Notes: a model not told the origin generated them from the letters alone. Numbered from the stretch's first letter, positions 1 to 8,727 are shown. The stretch is DNA of 64,000 bases from Bacillota bacterium (GCA_023399055.1 JAEWQV010000034.1:186001-250000); one strand, 5' to 3'. Numbers and translations: made by a program.

Positions 1-783
1 AAACTATATGCCTCCAGGTATAATCATAAATGGAAGAGTACAGGACGTATTTTTCATTGGAAGGATTATTATAAAATCCATGAAACATACTGGAAGGACC
101 GCAGTTCACAAGTCTTACTCGAATATTTTACACCCGAGGAGTTAACTCAAATACATAAGAATGCGAAGCAGATTGGAGTATCTGTTAATAGTTATATTAT
201 TACTGCATTTCTAGAGGCAAATAGAGAGAATAGTATCATTGGGATTGCTGTAAATGCTAGAAAAGACAATAATAAATCCATGTCCAATCAAGCAACAGGA
301 ATAAGTGTAAATCATACTTACTCTGACAGACTAGGCTTCAAGAAAAATGCACAGCTCATCCATAGAAAGGCTCTATTTAAACTCGCGAAACCAGTTACAA
401 AGTATTTTATACTCAGGTTTATTCCATTGTTTCAAAAAAGCCTGATTGATTCTGCATTATTATTTACTTACGGACTATATCAGAATAAAATATCACAAAA
501 GTTTGCAAAGCTAATGGGCTATGCGGGAGGGCAGGCCAGAGAGTTAGGTATTACAAATCTTACAAGACTGGATATTCCTAATGTCTATGGGGAATACGAA
601 TTAAGAAATGTTATCTTTATTCCGCCGGTTGTATCCTATGCAAAGCATATTATTGGAGTTGCGACAATGGGGGATGGAATGACCATTTCCTATCATTTTA
701 TGAGTGACCAGAATAAAGAAAAAGAAACAGAATTCTTTAAACATGCGATTAAAAATTTAAGGGTGGAAGAACATGAAGGATAA
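1..783 (+). CDS. Condensation-domain-like acyltransferase, C-terminal part (partial at window start)
   Basis: The reading frame is open from base 1, so the gene begins outside the window and only about 260 C-terminal codons are visible. The visible part resembles the second half of the condensation/alcohol-acetyltransferase (CoA-dependent acyltransferase) superfamily. It has a helix with SVNSYIITAFLEA, a strand with IGIAVNARKD, and near the end ITNLTRLDIP followed by the latch-like segment GVATMGDGMTISYHF. The catalytic HHxxxD motif would lie upstream and cannot be checked. An internal ATG at 280 is not the start, because coding similarity continues upstream of it. The stop overlaps the next gene by 11 bases, so the two are probably co-translated. 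The acyl donor and acceptor are unknown. Confidence 0.6.
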   Translation, partial: KLYASRYNHKWKSTGRIFHWKDYYKIHETYWKDRSSQVLLEYFTPEELTQIHKNAKQIGVSVNSYIITAFLEANRENSIIGIAVNARKDNNKSMSNQATGISVNHTYSDRLGFKKNAQLIHRKALFKLAKPVTKYFILRFIPLFQKSLIDSALLFTYGLYQNKISQKFAKLMGYAGGQARELGITNLTRLDIPNVYGEYELRNVIFIPPVVSYAKHIIGVATMGDGMTISYHFMSDQNKEKETEFFKHAIKNLRVEEHEG

Positions 784-1465
784 AGCAATTCAATATTTAT
801 CAAAGAATCCATTGCTTCATATGGATATGATGGAGGCAATCAGAAGAAATTCAGCGGATTTATTATATGCAGATATAGATGGGATACTGATAAGAGAGCA
901 AAATAGCGATGCTTATATGATTACAGTCAACGATGTTGAGTTAGGCTGTAACTTAATAAATACAATTTCAGAGAGTAGCCTCTTTGTAGCGCATCAAGAA
1001 AATATGGTAGAACTCATCAGTAATAAGTTCAATTTAAAAGGAAAGATGGAATGCTTTCAAGTTGTTTACGAGCAGGAACATATGCTTGAAGTAAGTGATG
1101 AGATTTCTATTCGAGCATTAGATTTAGAACATATTAATGTCATATTAGAACATTATAAAAAACTACCCTATTCAGAAGTGAAAGAGTTATTGGAGAAAGG
1201 CACCATGTTTGGCGGTTATAAAGACGGAGTACTTATTGGATTTATAGGCAACCATTTAGAAGGAAGTATTGGATTGCTGGAAGTGTTTCCAGACTTCAGA
1301 AAGAGAGGATATGGAACAATACTGGAAAGCTACATGGTAAATCGTATGCTTCAAAAGGGACAGGTACCTTTTGCACAAATTGAAGTAAATAATAAAGCAT
1401 CTTTAGAATTACAAAAGAAACTTGGGTTTTGTGTGTCCGAGGACAGGGTATTCTGGTTGTTTTGA
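773..1465 (+). CDS. GNAT-family N-acetyltransferase
   Basis: A 230-residue protein whose C-terminal 100 residues carry the GNAT acetyl-CoA fold. The acetyl-CoA loop reads FRKRGYGTILESYMV and is followed by IEVNNKASLELQKKLGF, the usual beta6-alpha4 region. The N-terminal 110 residues are less conserved, as in two-part GNAT proteins of Firmicutes. The ATG at 773 follows GGTGGAAG and overlaps the end of the acyltransferase gene. The pair may modify one small molecule, but this rests only on adjacency. The substrate cannot be predicted. Confidence 0.75.
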   Translation: MKDKAIQYLSKNPLLHMDMMEAIRRNSADLLYADIDGILIREQNSDAYMITVNDVELGCNLINTISESSLFVAHQENMVELISNKFNLKGKMECFQVVYEQEHMLEVSDEISIRALDLEHINVILEHYKKLPYSEVKELLEKGTMFGGYKDGVLIGFIGNHLEGSIGLLEVFPDFRKRGYGTILESYMVNRMLQKGQVPFAQIEVNNKASLELQKKLGFCVSEDRVFWLF

Positions 1466-1613
1466 GAACTAGTGCTTTCGATTCGCTAATTGACGCATCC
1501 AAGTATTTGCTGTGCTTATGATACTCTAATAATGAAATATGTAATACAGCAGATATGTCAGAAATGAGAAACTCGTGCATATATTATACTAAGAAAACCT
1601 TGTGAGGGCATGT

Positions 1614-2903
1614 ATGGAGATATATGTTGTTCAACCAGAAGATACCTTGGTTGATATAGCACGAAAATATGGTGTAACGGTAGAGAAACTGGCAGCAGAT
1701 AATGGGTTGCCTTATCCATATAATTTAATCACCGGTCAAGCGTTAGTCATTACTTATCCCAAAACCACTCATGTTATCTCGGAAGGGGAAACAATAGAGA
1801 GTATAGCTGACAGGTATCAGGTGTCTGTTATGCAAATTCTTAGAAATAATCCCTATCTATCAGATAGAGAGTTTATTTATCCAGGTGAGTCCTTGGTTAT
1901 TAGTTATAATACAAAAAAAACGATTACCACAAATGGCTTTGCCTATCCGTTTATAAAAATGGAAACTCTAATTAAAACACTACCAAACCTTACTTACTTA
2001 TCTATTTTTAATTATACGGTTCTTGAAAGTGGTAATATCTCTACTTTTCATGATGACACGGATATTTTAAATGCTGCAAGGCAGTATGGAACAATACCCT
2101 TGCTGTTCCTAACTACTTTGACCTATCAAGGTGAACCTAATATTGAGTTAACCTACCGGGTTCTTCTAGATGAAGAATATCAGAGTAGGATGATGGACCA
2201 ATTTATATCCATTATGAAACAGAAAGGGTATTATGGGGTTAATCTCATTTTAAATAATTTAACAAAGGAAAATCAGCTTCTTTATCAAAATTTATTGCGT
2301 AAAGCACAAGAAAAGTTGCAAGCCGCGAATCTACTGTTTTTCGTGACAGTTAACTACTCCTTAGTGGAAGCAGATGGTACGTCTGTAATAGAGGATATAG
2401 ATTATTTAACTTTAAGCCAGAACACGCAAAATCTCACATTCATAAACCTAACCTGGGGCAGTATTGATTCACCTCCTGAGCCTGTAAGTGATATCAATTA
2501 TATTAGAATGCTGGTTGATTTTGTAGTTAATACTGTACCACCGGAAAAGATAGTAATAGGTGCACCAGTCATTGGTTATGACTGGGAGCTGCCCTATGTA
2601 AAGGGAAGATCGAGCATAACCTCACTAACAATTAACTCTACCTATAGTTTGGCATATCAGGTGGGTGCTATTATTGAATTTGATGAAGCGTCTCAAACTC
2701 CATACTTCTATTACAACCGTTTTGGTTTCGAATTGCCTAGTCAACATATCGTGTGGTTCGTAGATGCTAGAAGTATTGATGGCCTGTGCAAAATTATTAT
2801 AGATAAAAACTTAAATGGCAGTGGAGTGTGGAACATAATGATTTACTATACACAACTATGGACCATTATTAATGCGGAATTTGATGTTATAAAATTGATA
2901 TGA
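1614..2903 (+). CDS. LysM-GH18 protein, SleL/YaaH-like, catalytic motif degenerate
   Basis: A 429-residue protein with two N-terminal LysM peptidoglycan-binding repeats (about residues 2-46 and 50-96, each starting YVVQPEDTL- or HVISEGETI-like) followed by a GH18-type barrel. This is the layout of the spore-cortex hydrolases SleL/YaaH/YdhD. The ATG at 1614 is preferred over the in-frame GTG at 1602, because GTGAGGG then serves as ribosome binding site. SleL-family proteins normally have a DGVNIDFE-like segment carrying the acidic catalytic residues. Here the equivalent stretch is GYYGVNLILNN and lacks the aspartate/glutamate. The protein may therefore bind rather than cleave. No signal peptide is visible, as usual for spore-coat-associated SleL proteins. 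Confidence 0.75.
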   Translation: MEIYVVQPEDTLVDIARKYGVTVEKLAADNGLPYPYNLITGQALVITYPKTTHVISEGETIESIADRYQVSVMQILRNNPYLSDREFIYPGESLVISYNTKKTITTNGFAYPFIKMETLIKTLPNLTYLSIFNYTVLESGNISTFHDDTDILNAARQYGTIPLLFLTTLTYQGEPNIELTYRVLLDEEYQSRMMDQFISIMKQKGYYGVNLILNNLTKENQLLYQNLLRKAQEKLQAANLLFFVTVNYSLVEADGTSVIEDIDYLTLSQNTQNLTFINLTWGSIDSPPEPVSDINYIRMLVDFVVNTVPPEKIVIGAPVIGYDWELPYVKGRSSITSLTINSTYSLAYQVGAIIEFDEASQTPYFYYNRFGFELPSQHIVWFVDARSIDGLCKIIIDKNLNGSGVWNIMIYYTQLWTIINAEFDVIKLI

Positions 2904-2938
2904 TAGTTGCGGTAAAAAATTTGGAGTTAGGGAAAAGA

Positions 2939-2985
2939 AAAGGCTTCCTATGATTAAGTATCATCATAGAAAGCCTATAGATATT
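2939..2985. terminator. Bidirectional terminator between convergent genes
   Basis: Imperfect inverted repeat: AGGCTTCCTATG pairs with CATAGAAAGCCT with one mismatch, and ATGAT/ATCAT lies inside. It is flanked by an A-rich run on the left and T-rich sequence on the right. It lies between the convergent LysM protein and ABC-F genes, so it could serve both. Confidence 0.6.
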
Positions 2986-3023
2986 GTATTAGTTTTTAAT
3001 TACTTTTATTCTTATAACTACAT

Positions 3024-4763
3024 CTATAACAATTTAATTACTTCCTCAAGTTCTTCCGATAATACCTTAGCGGACGCAAAATCAGTGTCTTTTAAAGCCA
3101 AGGCGATTTTCGTTTCAAGGGTTTTCTTCTTTTGTTCTAATTCTAAGTAATCTTTATCAAAATGATTAGCATAAATCATTTTTCTGAATTTTCGAATGCT
3201 CATTTTCCTAATGGTCTTATCTTCTATTATTAAAACATAATCTACAGAGTTAACAATGGTATAGAAGTCATGTGAAATCATCAGCAAAGCACCATTATAG
3301 TTTTCGATTGCTTTTTCCAGTGCAATTTGTGCATAGGTATCCAGATGGCTGGTTGGTTCATCAAATAGTAAAAGGTTTGCTTTACTAGCGGACACCTTGG
3401 CTAATTGAAGCATATTTTTTTCTCCGCCGGATAAAGAGCTTATCTTTTGATGTAGGTCTTCTTCTTTAAAGTTATAATCTATAATATGATCAATAACTTC
3501 TTGATACGTCTGAAACCCAATTTCATAGAATTCCTCAAAGATAGTATTATTTTCGTTCAACATCTCACCTTGTAATTGAGATAGAAAGGCTACTTTCGTG
3601 TCTTCGGTTATTACGATAGCAGGGTGATTGTTCTTGTAGATTTCACGAAGTAACGTGGTTTTCCCAGCACCATTTGGACCAATTAGGGCAACTTTATCCG
3701 TTGAGTTAATTTCTAAAGTTACATTTTCCAGAAGTAGCTCGTCAAAAGCAATACTGAAGTTATTAACTTTCAAAACAGGAGTTTCATTGGCTACATTTTC
3801 AGCAGTTAATCTTATATTCGGCTCATTAATCTCAACAAAAGGAGCTTTAATTCTACGCGCTTCCAGTCTTTCCAGAATTTTTTTTCTGGCTTTTAATGAT
3901 CTACCCCTAGAAGCATCTGTAAATACATCGGCAACGGAGCGTAGTTTGTCAACTAAAATCTCATTTCTTTCTATTTCTTCGGTATCTGCAACGGCTAATT
4001 CCTGAACTTCAATTTTTGTTTGAAGTAAAGAGAAGTTGTAATCAATATACCGTCCATCGAATTCCTGAAGCTCTTTATTCTCCAGGTGTAGAATTTTATT
4101 AAAGCAATGATTTAGTAAGTACCTGCTGTGTGTAATAATCAAAAGAGTTCCCTTATGTGAATTAATTAGATTTTTAAGAGAATTAAGATTTTCAAAATCT
4201 AAAAAAACATCGGGCTCGTCCATAATCATTAAATCTGGAGAGGTTAACATTTCTTTTATTACTTGAATTAGTTTAAATTCTCCTCCACTAAGATTAGTCA
4301 CAGGGAGGCTTTCTAGTTTGCCTAAGTTCGCTAACCCAAGCTTCTTTGTAATATTACTTTCATAGTTATCACCATCCATTGCCTGGAAGGCATCTAAGGA
4401 TTGCTGATACTGTTCTAGTAAAGGCTCGATATCCGTAGCTGTCTCCATGTCGGTACAGATGTTAGTTATTTCAGTTTGTAGTTTTATAAATTCTGAGGCT
4501 ACATATTCAAATACAGATATCTCTTTTGTTTTATCGAACTTTGAGAACTGACTAACGTAACCTATTCTGCAATCAGGTGATTTCTCTAATATACCATCAA
4601 ACATGTACTTGTCAGGGTCTCTTATTATATCTGTAAGGGTACTCTTTCCACTACCGCTGGCACCAATAAAGGCACAGTGTTGACCTTCTTCTAAAGTGAA
4701 GGAAATATTGTTATATAACTCCTTTTGAGGAAAGGAGAAGGATAGATTTTCAACTTTTATCAT
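3024..4763 (-). CDS. ABC-F family ATPase (ribosome-associated type)
   Basis: A 579-residue protein with two ABC ATPase domains on one chain and no membrane segments, the signature of ABC-F ribosome-acting proteins. Domain 1 has Walker A GASGSGKST, signature LSGGEFKL and Walker B MDEPDVFLD. Domain 2 has GPNGAGKTT, LSGGEKNM and LLFDEPTSHLD. A charged linker of about 80 residues with ARKKILERLEARR resembles the P-site tRNA interaction motif region, and a charged coiled coil ends the protein. The start at 4763 is chosen because GGAG lies 7 bases upstream. A longer frame to 4862 has no good ribosome binding site. Some relatives (Vga/Lsa/OptrA types) protect ribosomes from antibiotics and others are translation factors, and the sequence does not decide which applies here. 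Confidence 0.85.
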   Translation of the reverse strand: MIKVENLSFSFPQKELYNNISFTLEEGQHCAFIGASGSGKSTLTDIIRDPDKYMFDGILEKSPDCRIGYVSQFSKFDKTKEISVFEYVASEFIKLQTEITNICTDMETATDIEPLLEQYQQSLDAFQAMDGDNYESNITKKLGLANLGKLESLPVTNLSGGEFKLIQVIKEMLTSPDLMIMDEPDVFLDFENLNSLKNLINSHKGTLLIITHSRYLLNHCFNKILHLENKELQEFDGRYIDYNFSLLQTKIEVQELAVADTEEIERNEILVDKLRSVADVFTDASRGRSLKARKKILERLEARRIKAPFVEINEPNIRLTAENVANETPVLKVNNFSIAFDELLLENVTLEINSTDKVALIGPNGAGKTTLLREIYKNNHPAIVITEDTKVAFLSQLQGEMLNENNTIFEEFYEIGFQTYQEVIDHIIDYNFKEEDLHQKISSLSGGEKNMLQLAKVSASKANLLLFDEPTSHLDTYAQIALEKAIENYNGALLMISHDFYTIVNSVDYVLIIEDKTIRKMSIRKFRKMIYANHFDKDYLELEQKKKTLETKIALALKDTDFASAKVLSEELEEVIKLL

Positions 4764-4947
4764 AATATTACTCCATTCTGAGTTTTCGTTGGTAGCATAA
4801 CATTTTTCTCGATTAATTACAATCCTTTCAATTGGAAACCTGGAAGATAGCTTTATATACATTCTAAAGTAAGCTTTCTTCTTTCATTGTTTCAAAAATT
4901 GCGAACTGTTACATAAAATATGAACACTTCTAAGCTGTTTTTGGACA

Positions 4948-4956
4948 TGCTATAAT
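4948..4956 (+). promoter_or_regulatory. Extended -10 promoter element for the AraC-type regulator
   Basis: TGCTATAAT matches the extended -10 consensus TGnTATAAT about 80 bases upstream of the AraC-type gene. No good -35 box is seen 17 bases upstream, which fits an extended -10 promoter. Confidence 0.5.
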
Positions 4957-5037
4957 AGTTTTAGTACTAAAATGTGCAAGAATAGTTGAGAAAAGAACCT
5001 TAGAGTTTTATATAATTACGAAATAAGGAGGATACTT

Positions 5038-5895
5038 ATGGAGTGGCTGGATTATATGAATGCGGCACTGGACTATATTGAAGAGAATCTCAGTATAAAA
5101 ATCAATATGGATAAGGTAGCAGAAAAGGCTGCTTGTTCGCCCTATAATTTTCAGAGAATGTTTTCGTTTATTACAGGTGTTACATTAGCAACTTACATAC
5201 GAAGAAGATGTATGACAGCAGCAGCGTTGGAGTTATTGCATAGCAATGAGAATATAATTGATATTGCATTTAAGTATGGCTATGAATCACCAGTATCATT
5301 CTCAAGAACCTTTTATTCTATTCATAAAATAGCACCCTCAGAGGCAAAACGAGAAGGTGCCAATATGGAGCTGTACCCTAAAATATCCTTCCAAATATCA
5401 ATTAAAGGAGATGTGCCAATGAAATTTAGAATTGAGAAAATGAATGGATTTACCTTAGCAGGTATTTCAAGAGAATTTACCTGTGTAAATGGTGAGAATT
5501 TTGAAAAAATCCCACAGATGTGGCAGGAAGTTAATACAAGCAACTTAGGGGATGTAGTTTTTAATATGAATCACCGGGAACTGGAAGAAACCTATGGAGT
5601 TTGCTATGATTTTAACTTTGAAGCGGATAAGTTTCGTTATATGATTGCGGCAAAACCGGAAGGTGAAATCCCAGAGGGTTGTGATGTTGTAGTAGTTCCA
5701 GAGCTGACTTGGGTAAAGTTTGAATGCCGTGGTGTACATCAGATACAAGAAGTGTTTAAAAGAATGTACACCGAATGGTTTCCAACCTCGGGCTATGAAC
5801 ATGCCGATGGACCTGAAATAGAGTGGTATTCCACAGATGACCCAACGACACCGGATTATCACTGTGAAGTATGGGTTCCAATTAAGAAGTTATAA
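5038..5895 (+). CDS. AraC-family regulator with GyrI-like effector-binding domain
   Basis: A 285-residue protein. Residues 1-105 are an AraC/XylS double helix-turn-helix (first helix pair around INMDKVAEKAACSPYNFQRMF, second around IIDIAFKYGYESPVSFSRTF). Residues 125-285 resemble the GyrI-like/AraC_E_bind ligand domain and end WYSTDDPTTPDYHCEVWVPI. This two-domain layout is common in Firmicutes drug- or toxin-responsive regulators such as the Rob/BmrR-like group. It is divergent from the ABC-F gene, which could be a target. That is inference only, and no clear operator was found in the 275-base gap. The start follows AAGGAGGATACTT. Confidence 0.85.
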   Translation: MEWLDYMNAALDYIEENLSIKINMDKVAEKAACSPYNFQRMFSFITGVTLATYIRRRCMTAAALELLHSNENIIDIAFKYGYESPVSFSRTFYSIHKIAPSEAKREGANMELYPKISFQISIKGDVPMKFRIEKMNGFTLAGISREFTCVNGENFEKIPQMWQEVNTSNLGDVVFNMNHRELEETYGVCYDFNFEADKFRYMIAAKPEGEIPEGCDVVVVPELTWVKFECRGVHQIQEVFKRMYTEWFPTSGYEHADGPEIEWYSTDDPTTPDYHCEVWVPIKKL

Positions 5896-5916
5896 ATATC
5901 GTGGGTGAATTTCCAT

Positions 5917-5982
5917 AAATTATAATAAGGCTAATGTTATCACTGGAAACCGAAGTGAATAACATTAGCCTTATTATAATTT
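5917..5982. terminator. Bidirectional terminator, 24-bp perfect inverted repeat
   Basis: Arms 5917-5940 and 5959-5982 are exact reverse complements, with AAGGCTAATG/CATTAGCCTT at the core and A/T-rich ends that supply a U-tract in either direction. CACT/AGTG extends the stem into the loop. It separates the convergent AraC-type and YczE-like genes. Confidence 0.85.
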
Positions 5983-6023
5983 GGTAGTGCTTTATGATAT
6001 TCTTCTAAGAATTACAAAACATA

Positions 6024-6662
6024 TTATATCTGTACAGATTGCTTAAATAACATTTTCTTCGAGAATTTTTCATTAAAGAAATGAATGATCGGTCCAAGAC
6101 ACAAAGCACAGATAAAGGTACCAAGGCCGATTAAGCCACCTGCTAAAAGAGCTATAATTGCACATAATCCATCATTCGTCATTCTGCACCAGAAATAAGG
6201 GATGGGAAGTCGTTCTTTCATAATTAAGGATACACTATCATAGGGAGAAATTCCGGCATCTGAAGTCTGATAAAGTGAAACACCAAGGCTTGTCAAAATA
6301 ACTCCTAGAATTACAAATAATAGTTTAAGGAAGATAGTCTGTGGTGGTGTAATTGTAATGTCAGCCAACCACATAAAAAATTCTGCAACATAACCAACCA
6401 GGAACCAGTTAACAAAGGTGCCAACACCAATTAGTTTTCTACCAAAAGTTATTTCTATAATAAATATAAATACATTTAATAAAACTAAAAAACTGGCATA
6501 AGGAAGATTTAATTGGTTAGATACGGCCATACACATGGCGGAAAATGGGTCATTTCCCATGCCTGAAAATTTAAATACACTAACACCAATGCCTAGAAGG
6601 ACATTACCAATTATCATACCAATGAATCTTCTGTGTCCCATACTGGTTAATTTCTTAATCAT
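6024..6662 (-). CDS. YczE/YyaS-type integral membrane protein
   Basis: A 212-residue hydrophobic protein with about five or six membrane segments. It has the family-like repeats GMGNDPFSAMCMAVSNQL and SDAGISPYDSVSLIMKERL, in which a G-x-x-P/S-F/Y-D loop recurs after a helix. This pattern is seen in YczE/YyaS (COG2364) and, more loosely, in YitT proteins. The transported substrate, if any, is unknown. GGAG lies 7 bases before the ATG at 6662. The upstream region carries a palindromic TTCGTA operator-like site. Confidence 0.7.
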   Translation of the reverse strand: MIKKLTSMGHRRFIGMIIGNVLLGIGVSVFKFSGMGNDPFSAMCMAVSNQLNLPYASFLVLLNVFIFIIEITFGRKLIGVGTFVNWFLVGYVAEFFMWLADITITPPQTIFLKLLFVILGVILTSLGVSLYQTSDAGISPYDSVSLIMKERLPIPYFWCRMTNDGLCAIIALLAGGLIGLGTFICALCLGPIIHFFNEKFSKKMLFKQSVQI

Positions 6663-6689
6663 GATTAATCTCCAAATTATTTTATTCTA

Positions 6690-6716
6690 TTCGTAATACG
6701 AAATATCTTTTCGTAA
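6690..6716 (-). promoter_or_regulatory. Candidate operator: TTCGTA palindrome plus an extra half site
   Basis: TTCGTAATACGAA (6690-6702) is a near-perfect dyad around a central base, and a third half site TTTCGTAA follows at 6709-6716. It lies 28-54 bases upstream of the YczE-like start, where a repressor such as a TetR or MarR protein could act. No matching regulator gene is adjacent. Confidence 0.35.
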
Positions 6717-6750
6717 TTTTTAGTAACAAACTAGTCCGCAAGTTACGTAT

Positions 6751-6770
6751 AACTCACTTCTAAGTGAGTT
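6751..6770. repeat. Short hairpin, 9-bp stem, 2-base loop
   Basis: AACTCACTT-CT-AAGTGAGTT lies just past the 3' end of the minus-strand SDR gene. It could act as a weak terminator or RNA 3' end, but no U-tract follows on the minus strand. Confidence 0.4.
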
Positions 6771-6783
6771 TATTAATACTAAC

Positions 6784-7515
6784 CTAAATCCAACCACCGT
6801 CAAGATGAATGACTTGACCTGTTAAATACTCATTTTTATAAGCCAAATGATATACAAGATCTGCCACTTCCTCTGCTCGACCAAGACGATTAGCTGGGAT
6901 CTCATCAATCAACTGCATCAGTTCCTCGTCTGCCAGAAAACGATTCATTTCCGTATCAATAGCTCCACAAGCTACGGCATTCACTTGTATGTTGCTAGGG
7001 GCAAGTTCTTTCGCAAGTGCTTTGGTAAAGGAATTCATGCCTCCCTTTGAAGTTGAGTATGCTACCTCGCAGGAAGCCCCCACAACACCCCATACGGAAG
7101 AAATATTAATTATTTTACCGGATTTACTTTTTACCATATCAGGAACTGCCAGCGAACAGCAGTTGTAGACAGAGGTTAAATTGGTGTTCAGAATTCGATT
7201 CCAATCCTCATATTTCATATCTGTAAATAACCCCACAAAGGCTATGCCAGCATTATTTACAAGCACATCAATAGGGCCAAAAAGTTTCTTAGCCTGGCGA
7301 AACATTTCGGCAGCTGTTTCATTATCGCCCACATCACCAAGAAATGCAAGACAGGGAACCTGATAATTTTCAATTTCTGCCTTTGTCTTTTGCAACTCGT
7401 CCTCTCTGTGTGCAGAGTTAATAACTATATTAAACCCTTTCTTGGCAAATTTAACAGCAATCGCTTTACCGATGCCGCGAGATGAACCAGTAATGAGTAC
7501 GGTCTTTTTGCTCAT
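6784..7515 (-). CDS. SDR-family NAD(P)-dependent oxidoreductase (FabG/YmfI-like)
   Basis: A 243-residue classical short-chain dehydrogenase. It has the cofactor loop TGSSRGIGKA at the N terminus, NNAG at about residue 88, catalytic Ser in INISSVWG, YSTSK (Tyr-x-x-x-Lys), and a C-terminal YLTGQVIHLDGGWI. It resembles FabG and also the EF-P 5-aminopentanone reductase YmfI, and the sequence alone does not decide between these. It stands alone rather than in a fatty-acid cluster, which argues against being the main FabG. GGAGG lies 8 bases before the ATG. Its upstream region contains a duplicated hairpin/-10 unit. Confidence 0.8.
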   Translation of the reverse strand: MSKKTVLITGSSRGIGKAIAVKFAKKGFNIVINSAHREDELQKTKAEIENYQVPCLAFLGDVGDNETAAEMFRQAKKLFGPIDVLVNNAGIAFVGLFTDMKYEDWNRILNTNLTSVYNCCSLAVPDMVKSKSGKIINISSVWGVVGASCEVAYSTSKGGMNSFTKALAKELAPSNIQVNAVACGAIDTEMNRFLADEELMQLIDEIPANRLGRAEEVADLVYHLAYKNEYLTGQVIHLDGGWI

Positions 7516-7564
7516 AGCTTTATCCTCCTAGAAATTATGAAGTTTATGCAACTATACGATGATC

Positions 7565-7626
7565 TGTTGCTCCAATCGGTATTTACAAGCAAGCTTGCAA
7601 TACCTCATTCCGCTTTCATTATATCA
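7565..7626 (-). repeat. 62-bp direct repeat, copy 1, with hairpin and minus-strand -10 box
   Basis: The unit contains the imperfect hairpin GGTATTTACAAGC-AA-GCTTGCAATACC and ends in TTCATTATATCA, which reads TGATATAATGAA on the minus strand, a TATAAT -10-like box pointing at the SDR gene. Copy 2 starts 88 bases later and differs at one visible position (C to T in the right arm). Confidence 0.8.
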
Positions 7627-7650
7627 TGAACATAAAAGCATGTTCATGAT
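7623..7650. repeat. Inverted repeat between the two direct-repeat copies
   Basis: ATCATGAACA and TGTTCATGAT are exact 10-bp reverse complements around an 8-base loop. It sits between the two 62-bp copies and overlaps the last four bases of copy 1. It could be an operator or an RNA hairpin. Confidence 0.6.
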
Positions 7651-7652
7651 CT

Positions 7653-7714
7653 TGTTGCTCCAATCGGTATTTACAAGCAAGCTTGTAATACCTCATTCCG
7701 CTTTCATTATATCA
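7653..7714 (-). repeat. 62-bp direct repeat, copy 2
   Basis: This is the same unit as 7565-7626, with the arm GCTTGTAATACC instead of GCTTGCAATACC. It again carries TATAAT on the minus strand. The rest of the 366-base gap between the divergent SDR and LCP-like genes shows no gene. Confidence 0.8.
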
Positions 7715-7881
7715 CAGTTAAACAATAGCAAAACTTATTATTTTTATATATTGTAAAAGATGTTCCAGTGAAAGTGAAGTTGAATAAGGCCGTAACTTAT
7801 GCTAGTATTAGAAAGATGGAATTATAACTATAGCATTTGTAAATAAATTTACAAGCAGATTTATCGAATGGGGTGATTTAC

Positions 7882-8727
7882 TTGAAGCGTAGTGCAGGAC
7901 GGATATTCCTTCGTGGATTTATATTATCGATATTTATAGTAATAGTACTTTTAAGTGCGGGAATACTTGGATATAGACTTACTTTACAATGGTGGCAGCC
8001 AGAGAAGCAAGAATCAGAATATGCTTTTCAGGGAGAGACTCTACCCGACACGGAAAATGAAGTGGACCCAGAAGAGCCAACCACTAATTTGATATTCTGT
8101 TATGATAAGGAAACTGGCAAAATCACAAGAACGGTTCTTGAGATATTAAATAGCAAAACGGAGTGTATTACCTATATCACTATACCTATGCGTACTGAAA
8201 TAAAACTATCGGATGTATTATATCGTAAAATGACACTTGCAAATCCGGACATGCCTCAATTTTTGCAGTTGACAGCAATTTCAAGTTATTTTAATATGGA
8301 CAACGTGTTTGAAAATGGAGTTGCTATTATTGAGGAACTTCTAAATTCAAAAATCAATTACTATACTGCGATTCCGAAGGAAAAGTATGAAAAAATTTTT
8401 TATAGTAAAAATCAGAAAACAGAAAAGAATAAGGAACAAAGCGAATACGTGGATCAGCAGCAGAAAATAGAAAGTTTTACCGCTACCTACATAAAAGAAT
8501 TAAAGAAAATGAAAACTGAGGAAGACCTACGGATTTATTTAGAAGAAATATATCCAAGCCTTACATCAAATTTGTCGTTGTCGGATAAATTAAAATATAT
8601 AGATTTTTATAGTAAGATTACATTAAATAATATTTCATTTGAGTTGGTTTCAGGTGAGAATACGAATCTCTCATTTAAACTTGATCAATCAGCAATGAAA
8701 GCGAGGGTAGATGAGTTAATAAAATAA
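7882..8727 (+). CDS. Membrane-anchored protein with degenerate LCP (LytR-CpsA-Psr)-like domain
   Basis: A 281-residue protein with an N-terminal membrane anchor (residues about 10-33, rich in I/V/L) and an extracytoplasmic remainder. Residues 70-165 recall the LCP fold that attaches glycopolymers to peptidoglycan. NLIFCYDKETGKITRTVLEI and YITIPMRTEI sit where LCP proteins have DTIMLVSI and SIPRDT, but the catalytic arginine-aspartate pattern is weakened to MRTEI. The TTG at 7882 is chosen because GGGGTGA lies 5 bases upstream, and a GTG at 7873 is the alternative. Enzyme activity is doubtful. The YitT gene follows after 38 bases. Confidence 0.5.
   Translation: MKRSAGRIFLRGFILSIFIVIVLLSAGILGYRLTLQWWQPEKQESEYAFQGETLPDTENEVDPEEPTTNLIFCYDKETGKITRTVLEILNSKTECITYITIPMRTEIKLSDVLYRKMTLANPDMPQFLQLTAISSYFNMDNVFENGVAIIEELLNSKINYYTAIPKEKYEKIFYSKNQKTEKNKEQSEYVDQQQKIESFTATYIKELKKMKTEEDLRIYLEEIYPSLTSNLSLSDKLKYIDFYSKITLNNISFELVSGENTNLSFKLDQSAMKARVDELIK

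Noticed and set aside
2950..3150. 66-residue plus-strand open frame
   Set aside because: It overlaps the bidirectional terminator and the end of the ABC-F gene, has no ribosome binding site and has no protein-like composition.
7559..7756. 65-residue open frame over the duplicated 62-bp units
   Set aside because: Its sequence is produced by the direct repeats and hairpins. There is no ribosome binding site, and the frame carries no recognisable motif.
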